A stretch of DNA of 10,455 bases from Bacillota bacterium. GTDB taxonomy: Bacteria > Bacillota > Clostridia > Acetivibrionales > DSM-2933. Shown here piece by piece: positions 5,878-10,455 of the stretch; the first letter of the stretch is position 1, and each line of letters opens with the position of its first letter. A program made the position numbers and the translations under genes. The notes under the pieces are model-generated. The model was not told where the DNA came from. It saw only the letters and a list, made by a program, of their open reading frames with translations, and did no database searches. Location of the stretch: contig JAEZNF010000583.1 in the NCBI GenBank assembly GCA_023441845.1, forward strand, positions 1 to 10,455, in the 5' to 3' direction.

Positions 5878-6757
5878 AGATTTTGATTTTTATATTCAAA
5901 AGGAAATCGGGTGCTGCGTTAAGGATATAAACCCCTCGGAAGAAATGCTTGATCGCATATTTTCCGGTATGGACGAAAAAAAATTCAAAGGTAGATCATT
6001 TGACTCAAATTTAGCTAAAATCAGTATAGCAGCTGTTTTAATATTCATACTATCGTCCGGACTGATTTTTATTGTCTCTCCCGGTACACGCGTCATAGCT
6101 ATGGAAATAATAAAGACAGTGTTTGTGGTAGATAAGAATAATAATATAGTTGAAAAAAATGCAGAAGATATTGTTCTGCAGCCTGCTATTTGCGATGGAA
6201 CAAATTTAAGTGATGAAGAATTATCCGAGAAGATTGGTATCACTGTTAACTTCCCTAAAACACTTTGTGAAGAGTTTTCAATGGTAAACAAACTTGAGAG
6301 TGTCGGGGTTTTGAGTCCTATTAACTATAATTTATGGAATAGTCTTAAAAACGATATACGGCAATCAATACACAATGAAGAGATATTTAAGGGTCTCCAA
6401 AAATACAAACCGTACAGAAGTGCATGTGGCATTTACGAAAACGGCAGCGGTATAACCTTTGGTATTAGCGTAAGTAATGAGGATACCACACAGTTTGATA
6501 GATCACTTGTAATAGTTAACTCACATGAAGATATAAACATAGGTAATACACAGGCTATATGGGACGATATATCATATCCTGATTATACTGAAGGGGATAT
6601 GACTAAAAAACCTTCCGGTCTAAAATCAATAACAGCTTTAACGTTTAACTTTAAAGGAGCAACCTATACGATCACTTCTATTTATGATTCCATGAGTTTG
6701 TCAAAAGAATCGGCAATAAAATATGCACAAGCTTTTTTAGATTATCAAAAACAATAA
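5861..6757 (+). CDS. Probable membrane anti-sigma factor, single-pass
   Basis: 298 residues. ATG at 5861 with GAAAGGGG ten bases upstream, overlapping the sigma gene by 17 bases. Residues 1-50 are a charged cytoplasmic segment, the expected sigma-binding part. A single hydrophobic helix follows at about 52-73 (ISIAAVLIFILSSGLIFIV), then an extracytoplasmic domain of ~225 residues. The outer domain contains IGITVNFPKTLCEEF (125-139) and ends with FNFKGATYTITSIYDSMSL plus a helix, a layout like DUF4367-type sensor domains of clostridial anti-sigma factors; that match is by recollection and tentative. No zinc-type HxxxCxxC anti-sigma motif is seen. It likely holds the sigma factor at the membrane and releases it on an outside signal, perhaps through regulated proteolysis. 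Function is inferred mainly from the operon and topology. Confidence 0.7.
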   Translation: MANMDKDFDFYIQKEIGCCVKDINPSEEMLDRIFSGMDEKKFKGRSFDSNLAKISIAAVLIFILSSGLIFIVSPGTRVIAMEIIKTVFVVDKNNNIVEKNAEDIVLQPAICDGTNLSDEELSEKIGITVNFPKTLCEEFSMVNKLESVGVLSPINYNLWNSLKNDIRQSIHNEEIFKGLQKYKPYRSACGIYENGSGITFGISVSNEDTTQFDRSLVIVNSHEDINIGNTQAIWDDISYPDYTEGDMTKKPSGLKSITALTFNFKGATYTITSIYDSMSLSKESAIKYAQAFLDYQKQ

Positions 6758-6791
6758 CTTGATAAAACAGAAAGCCCAACAACCTAGATCA

Positions 6792-6830
6792 AAAACAGGC
6801 ATCCCTATAATTGGAATGCCTGTTTTGTAT
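6792..6830 (+). terminator. Intrinsic terminator of the sigma/anti-sigma operon
   Basis: AAAACAGGCATCCC (6792-6805) pairs with GGAATGCCTGTTTT (6813-6826), with one mismatch, around a seven-base loop. T-rich sequence ends the 3' arm. It lies 35 bases past the stop codon at 6757. The A-rich 5' arm could let it act on leftward transcription too. Confidence 0.8.
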
Positions 6831-6902
6831 ATCGGAAGATTTTAACAAAAGCTTATCCATCAGCTTTTCCCAAGGTAGATCCATATATGAAAATACATTC
6901 AG

Positions 6903-6931
6903 CGAAAAATAATACGCCATAGCCATATGGC
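6903..6931 (-). terminator. Probable terminator of the BlaI/BlaR1-type operon
   Basis: On the minus strand a GCCATA/TATGGC stem (6916-6931) with a four-base loop is followed by TATTATTTTT. It begins about 29 bases after the stop codon at 6960. The stem is short, six pairs, so moderate confidence. Confidence 0.5.
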
Positions 6932-6959
6932 ATTATCCTCAAACACTTGGATTATTAAA

Positions 6960-9293
6960 TCAAACACCTTGCCCATCAATAAGCCATGGTGAGTTTTTAT
7001 CCTTGCGAACCAGAATCATATTCCAGTCATGGTAATCTCCCTCGTTATATGAACCGGAAATACCCTCAGGATACTTCACATTGAATTTCACTAATAATAC
7101 AAGAACATTTTCTCTTTTTACGCCGTTCAGTCTCCCTCTTCCATACTCAACATAGCTATCTCTCATGGGATTATCAGCTTTATACCTGACAGATATGAGT
7201 GTGCGGGTTTCCTCGCCATATAGAACGACATTGGGTATGTTGTAACTTTCCGTCAAGGTTTTAAGAATAGCTTTATCATCTTTCACCTTAACTGCCCTGA
7301 AGTATTCCTCAACAACCTTACTTGCTGCATTGATCTCTTCCGTAGTAAATCCACCCATTTTCGGCTCTTCTTTTTCCTGTGCAGCTTTTGAACCTGTATT
7401 TTTCCCTTCCAATGTATACCGAAGCAATTCAATATCCTTGCCGAGAGCTGCAAGATCTCCGTACTTATCCTGGAGATCCGTCCGATTAAAAGTAAATTTC
7501 AAATCATACTGCTTTTCATCAAACTCTTCTCCGAAAGGTGATTTGCGGAATGCAAAAGTAATTTCATCAACATTATCAATCATGCAGAATAAAACCAGTG
7601 CATTCTTCTGTAAATTCAAATAGCCTATCTCCCCTTCACGGATAATAGGCCATTGCTTTAAAAATGATTTACCATATCCCAAACCGTAAAACACCGTCAG
7701 CTTATATGGTTTTTTATCCGTTACCAGCGATATATGCTCCTGGCTGAGACTTTTATCAGGTACAGGTAGATTTTGTGCCAATCCCGAAACCTTATTGGCA
7801 TCTCCTATAAACTGAGTTTTATACTTTGAAATCCGAGTCAGGTTATATATCATCATATCAACCCTTACAACAAAGCTGTATCCCACCTGTCCTTTATTCT
7901 TGTACCTTAATGTTACATCATATATATATTCGCCGGCATCAATCGGTACCTGAAAATATAAAACTCCATCCATAATACATGGGTCAGGAGATTGGAATTC
8001 CACCTTGTTACCGTCTTTATAAACAATAATCCCGCTTAGTTCAAAGTTAAACTTTTTGTCCATTTTTATCTTTTGCGTACTTATTGATAATTGCTGGCCT
8101 GATCCTGTATTTATTATATTATCATACCGGTATTTAATTTCGAGTGGGCCTATAGAGTCTACACAAGTAGAATTCCATGAGTAAGTACCAATAACAGCTC
8201 CCTTTGTTTCTACATTCTCAGCTCTTATATAAATATTGGGAGGAGTATTACTTCCCATTCCAATACAAGCTCCCAGGTATAATCCCCCTGCTATAAAAGA
8301 TATGAGCATTACCAATGACAAAATGAGAATCGGTTTTGACTTTTTGCTGTGGCTCATTATGGCCATTAATCTTTCTTTAAGGCTTCTTTTCTCTTCACAC
8401 ATGGTTACCTGTAATACCCCTGAAGGATATTTGCCGCCGGCTGCCAAATCGATCAATGTATTTCCATAGTCCTGTTTTTCTTCTGCGTTAAGATTTTTAA
8501 TAACCGCTTCATCACAGGCTAATTCGCATGTATTGTTGATTTCCCTTCTGATCAGGTACATCAGAGGATTAAACCAGTGAATTGATACGGCTATCATTGT
8601 TAGCCATTTTGCTGCAATATCATAACGCATAAGATGTGTAATTTCATGGCGCAGTATATATTTAAGCTGCTTTTCGGTGAAGTTGGTATCCGGAATAATA
8701 ATACAGGGCCTCATTAGTCCAATCAGCATGGGAGTTGCCACAACTGAATTGCGATAAAGCTTTAATTTATACCGACCATCCAACATCATGGATAAAATTG
8801 TACTCTGTTCATCAGTTGCCGGCTTATTTGCCGCTTTCATGTACTTTAAGAATCTTGCATATTCAGCCAAATTAACGAAAAGTACAACTAAAATGCCCAA
8901 AAACCATATAGGCATCGCGTATTTGCCAAATACTTTCTTCAGCTTTGCAATAGAGCCATCTTCTCTATAAGATATATCATTAGTTACATTGCCCTGAAAA
9001 TCCGTTAACATGGGCGAATAAGCTATTTTCTCATCATTATCGATATTTGTTTTTGAAGTGGTTTGAGAGTGTATTTGCAGCGTATTTTTATCATTTTTAT
9101 AAAACAATTCATTCATAATACTCCCTTCAAAGGAAAATGGAATTATGAACCTGAATAAAACTACAATCCAAATTAAATATTGTATAGATTTTGAGAGCCT
9201 ATGCCTTATTAGCGGCTTCAAAGCAAATATTAATGCTGCGAGGATACTGCCGGATAACGAAAGTGATAAAACCAGTTTAACATTATCATTCAT
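6960..9293 (-). CDS. BlaR1/MecR1-type M56 membrane metallopeptidase with non-penicillin sensor domain
   Basis: 777 residues from the ATG at 9293, preferred because AGGTG lies six bases upstream; a GTG at 9302 would add three residues. The start overlaps the repressor stop by eight bases. Membrane helices lie at about 5-27, 35-53, 125-145 and 321-343. Between the last two is the cytoplasmic zinc protease domain, with HEITH (216-220) and the third-ligand motif ELACD (257-261). In BlaR1 and MecR1 this domain triggers cleavage of the partner repressor. The ~430-residue outer part lacks the SxxK transpeptidase motif and is not a beta-lactam sensor. It reads as a beta-sandwich (~350-480), a DUF4825-like domain (~487-630; YKTQFIGDANKVSGLAQNLP, PYKLTVFYG) and a DUF4829-like C-terminal domain (~648-777, ending PWLIDGQGV). 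These DUF matches are by recollection. The inducing signal is unknown, plausibly envelope stress. Confidence 0.85.
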   Translation of the reverse strand: MNDNVKLVLSLSLSGSILAALIFALKPLIRHRLSKSIQYLIWIVVLFRFIIPFSFEGSIMNELFYKNDKNTLQIHSQTTSKTNIDNDEKIAYSPMLTDFQGNVTNDISYREDGSIAKLKKVFGKYAMPIWFLGILVVLFVNLAEYARFLKYMKAANKPATDEQSTILSMMLDGRYKLKLYRNSVVATPMLIGLMRPCIIIPDTNFTEKQLKYILRHEITHLMRYDIAAKWLTMIAVSIHWFNPLMYLIRREINNTCELACDEAVIKNLNAEEKQDYGNTLIDLAAGGKYPSGVLQVTMCEEKRSLKERLMAIMSHSKKSKPILILSLVMLISFIAGGLYLGACIGMGSNTPPNIYIRAENVETKGAVIGTYSWNSTCVDSIGPLEIKYRYDNIINTGSGQQLSISTQKIKMDKKFNFELSGIIVYKDGNKVEFQSPDPCIMDGVLYFQVPIDAGEYIYDVTLRYKNKGQVGYSFVVRVDMMIYNLTRISKYKTQFIGDANKVSGLAQNLPVPDKSLSQEHISLVTDKKPYKLTVFYGLGYGKSFLKQWPIIREGEIGYLNLQKNALVLFCMIDNVDEITFAFRKSPFGEEFDEKQYDLKFTFNRTDLQDKYGDLAALGKDIELLRYTLEGKNTGSKAAQEKEEPKMGGFTTEEINAASKVVEEYFRAVKVKDDKAILKTLTESYNIPNVVLYGEETRTLISVRYKADNPMRDSYVEYGRGRLNGVKRENVLVLLVKFNVKYPEGISGSYNEGDYHDWNMILVRKDKNSPWLIDGQGV

Positions 9294-9669
9294 CCTTATC
9301 ACCTACTTTAAACATACTGCGAAGCTCCTCAATATCTGATTTATCGAGTTTCTTACTTCCCAGAAGGGATGCTACAAGATTTTTTGCACTGCCGGCAAAT
9401 AAGCGGTCAATCAGGCTCTGGGTCGAGTATTCGTTATATTCGGCCTCGCTGACAAGGGCTTTATAATAGAATACTTCCTTTTTCGTCGCTAAAATCACAC
9501 CCTTTTCACACAATCTGCGAAGCAGTGTTTTTATCGTTGAGGCTTCCCAGTTACTATTCTTCTCGAGTGTTTTGCGTATATCTGCAATAGGAAGTTCACA
9601 TCCTCCTTCCCACAACACGCGCATTACCTCAACTTCAGAATCAGTTATTCTCGATGCCAGTGATTCCAA
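9286..9669 (-). CDS. BlaI/MecI-family transcriptional repressor
   Basis: 127 residues, the family's usual size. The start is a TTG at 9669, fixed by a very strong ribosome site (GGGGGAGGAG) six bases upstream. Residues 6-75 form the winged helix: ITDSEVEVMRVLWEGG, then the recognition helix region NWEASTIKTLLRRLCEKGVI, typical of the family. The C-terminal part (76-127) is the dimerisation helix region, and AGSAKNLVASLL near 92-103 corresponds to where the BlaR1-dependent cut occurs in BlaI/MecI (Asn-Phe there, Asn97-Leu98 here; the correspondence is inference). It binds TACA..TGTA dyads; two such dyads lie in its own promoter, so it should repress itself and the coupled peptidase gene. The gene pair is a compact signal-to-repressor module. 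Confidence 0.92.
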   Translation of the reverse strand: MESLASRITDSEVEVMRVLWEGGCELPIADIRKTLEKNSNWEASTIKTLLRRLCEKGVILATKKEVFYYKALVSEAEYNEYSTQSLIDRLFAGSAKNLVASLLGSKKLDKSDIEELRSMFKVGDKDE

Positions 9670-9686
9670 TCTATCTCCTCCCCCAC

Positions 9687-9702
9687 GGTTACAAATGTAA
9701 CC
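9687..9702. promoter_or_regulatory. BlaI-type operator, downstream dyad
   Basis: GGTTACA-AA-TGTAACC has perfect 7-bp arms and the TACAnnTGTA core known for BlaI/MecI operators. It lies between the transcript start and the ribosome site of the repressor gene, about 18 bases before the start codon. Confidence 0.8.
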
Positions 9703-9709
9703 TAATTAC

Positions 9710-9738
9710 AGTTTACACTTGTAACCTTCGTCTGTCAA
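9710..9738 (-). promoter_or_regulatory. Promoter of the repressor/peptidase operon
   Basis: On the minus strand a consensus TTGACA (complement of 9733-9738) is followed after 17 bp by TAAACT (complement of 9710-9715). The upstream operator dyad occupies the spacer, so repressor binding would block RNA polymerase directly. Confidence 0.7.
9711..9726. promoter_or_regulatory. BlaI-type operator, upstream dyad
   Basis: GTTTACA-CT-TGTAACC repeats the other dyad with one arm mismatch. Its centre is 24 bp from the centre of 9687-9702, close to the spacing expected for two repressor dimers. It sits between the -35 and -10 elements. Confidence 0.8.
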
Positions 9739-9874
9739 TAATATTCCAGTCAAATCCGGCAATAATAAACAAAATTACTCCAACACATTTATTTGTCAGT
9801 ATTCTGCGCTACACCTTCCTCTAAAATAATTGCAAGTATACTTAAATGTAGACTAAGTTATGATTATCATTTAA
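9739..9874. other. Intergenic spacer between divergent promoters
   Basis: About 135 bases without a coding sequence or a recognisable motif, between the repressor promoter and repeat copy 2. The whole gap from 9670 to 10141 otherwise holds the operators, the repeat block, a second promoter candidate and a leader hairpin listed separately. Confidence 0.45.
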
Positions 9875-9937
9875 CGGACTACATTCTCACACTTTTTTCA
9901 AGACTTGACACAATAATGGACAAAATGGTGCAATTTA
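9875..9937 (+). repeat. 63-bp promoter-containing repeat, copy 2
   Basis: It is the partner of 1772-1834 (50 of 63 bases identical, no gaps). It contains TTGACA (9905-9910), an 18-bp spacer and TGCAAT (9929-9934) with a TGn extension. It points toward the exported rhodanese 205 bases downstream. Copy 2 has the better -35, copy 1 the better -10. Confidence 0.7.
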
Positions 9938-9966
9938 CATATAAAGATTAATTCATACAATTATGT

Positions 9967-9984
9967 TATGTTATAATCAACATA
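9967..9984 (+). promoter_or_regulatory. Second promoter candidate with overlapping dyad
   Basis: TGTTATAAT (9969-9977) is a perfect extended -10. It is overlapped by the dyad TATGTT-ataatc-AACATA (9967-9984). There is no good -35. It could be the main start for the rhodanese gene, with the repeat-block promoter further upstream as a second one. Confidence 0.35.
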
Positions 9985-10092
9985 TCTTCGGATACTCTTT
10001 ATTTTTCAATCTATATTATTCAACAAAACAATATAATTTTAGTTGTATGTTATTTTGTGTTTCGGGTTAAGTATATTCTAAATGTAAAGGAA

Positions 10093-10122
10093 TGTATCTT
10101 TTTGCTATGGCAAACAGATACG
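10093..10122 (+). promoter_or_regulatory. Leader hairpin just before the rhodanese ribosome site
   Basis: GTATCT (10094-10099) pairs with AGATAC (10116-10121), and TTTGC (10101-10105) with GCAAA (10110-10114), around a four-base loop, with one internal mismatch. It ends five bases before GGGGAGG. No T-run follows, so it is not a terminator. It may stabilise the mRNA or control ribosome access. No known riboswitch class is recognised. Confidence 0.45.
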
Positions 10123-10141
10123 AAAAGGGGAGGAAATTAAA

Positions 10142-10455
10142 ATGAAGAAAAAATTATTTATGGTGCTGACTGCGGTAATACTTATTACTACAATGCTTAC
10201 CGGTAATCTTGTCTATGCTTGTCCACCTGAAAAGAAGTTTAATCCCATTGTCTCTACAAATTGGCTTTCAGCCAACATCGACCACAAAAACCTCGTAATT
10301 ATTGATGTAAGAGATTCCGCTCAATATGCATCAGGTCATATTGCAGATTCAGTTAATATACCTTTTGTTGTTCCCTTTTCTTCATGGATAACAATGAAGG
10401 ATGATCTTCTTCTTGAATTACCTGAAAAAGACGAGTTGTTTAATACATTAGGCAG
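10142..10455 (+). CDS. Exported rhodanese-domain protein, N-terminal part
   Basis: Partial gene: 104 codons visible, the rest past the right edge. The ATG at 10142 has GGGGAGG eight bases upstream. Residues 1-26 are a signal peptide: MKKK, a hydrophobic core, then VYA before Cys27. Cleavage after VYA by signal peptidase I is likely; Cys27 could instead be lipidated, but Tyr at -2 fits a lipobox poorly. The rhodanese fold starts at about residue 38, with the conserved LVIIDVRDSAQYASGHIADSVNIP (51-74). The domain that would carry the catalytic Cys is not in view. Rhodaneses move sulfane sulfur, and an exported one would act at the cell surface. The remnant at 1833-2108 matches the missing C-terminal half of such a protein, which suggests paralogy. 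Confidence 0.85.
   Translation, partial: MKKKLFMVLTAVILITTMLTGNLVYACPPEKKFNPIVSTNWLSANIDHKNLVIIDVRDSAQYASGHIADSVNIPFVVPFSSWITMKDDLLLELPEKDELFNTLG

Noticed and set aside
5896..6291. 131-residue open frame on the minus strand
   Set aside because: It lies wholly opposite the anti-sigma gene, has low-complexity composition and no family resemblance; it is a shadow frame.
10093..10122. Riboswitch or terminator before the rhodanese gene
   Set aside because: The hairpin matches no riboswitch consensus I know and has no T-run, so only a generic leader hairpin is claimed.

Overview
The window is AT-rich, and its ribosome sites are strong purine-rich Shine-Dalgarno sequences, several in front of TTG starts. 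This codon use, together with the gene families present (ECF sigma with a one-helix anti-sigma, BlaI/BlaR1-type pair, BtrH-like protein, secreted rhodanese), points to a Gram-positive anaerobe of the class Clostridia, perhaps a Ruminiclostridium-like organism. The taxonomic call is inference from protein style, not from a marker gene.

Layout. (1) 1-1384, minus strand: the N-terminal end of a sugar-phosphate cyclase of the dehydroquinate synthase / 2-deoxy-scyllo-inosose synthase type runs off the left edge. Upstream of it lies a complete BtrH-like papain-fold acyltransferase or amidase candidate with an extended -10 promoter. Together they look like one end of a small-molecule biosynthetic cluster. 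(2) 1385-2419: a gene-poor stretch with a promoter-like block, the C-terminal remnant of a rhodanese, and several hairpins. (3) 2420-4912, minus: a large protein with an N-terminal cyclic-nucleotide-binding fold and about 700 residues of unassigned sequence. (4) 4913-5268: a divergent intergenic region with two perfect AT-rich inverted repeats. (5) 5269-6826, plus: an ECF sigma factor overlapping its probable membrane anti-sigma factor, closed by a terminator. (6) 6903-9738, minus: a BlaI-type repressor overlapping a BlaR1-type M56 metallopeptidase, with a clear promoter carrying two BlaI-type dyads. The sensor part of the peptidase is not a penicillin-binding domain. (7) 9739-10455, plus: a regulatory region and the N-terminal part of an exported rhodanese that runs off the right edge.

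How the parts relate. The two stress-signalling modules are self-contained: sigma/anti-sigma, and repressor/membrane protease with its own operators. The most notable hidden link is between regions 2 and 7. A 63-bp block with about 79% identity, carrying a promoter-like -35/-10 pair, precedes rhodanese sequence at both ends. Near 1772 it abuts only the C-terminal half of a rhodanese. Near 9875 it precedes a gene with signal peptide and N-terminal domain. This suggests a duplicated rhodanese locus of which the left copy has decayed by internal deletion. No tRNA, rRNA, CRISPR array or intact mobile element was seen.
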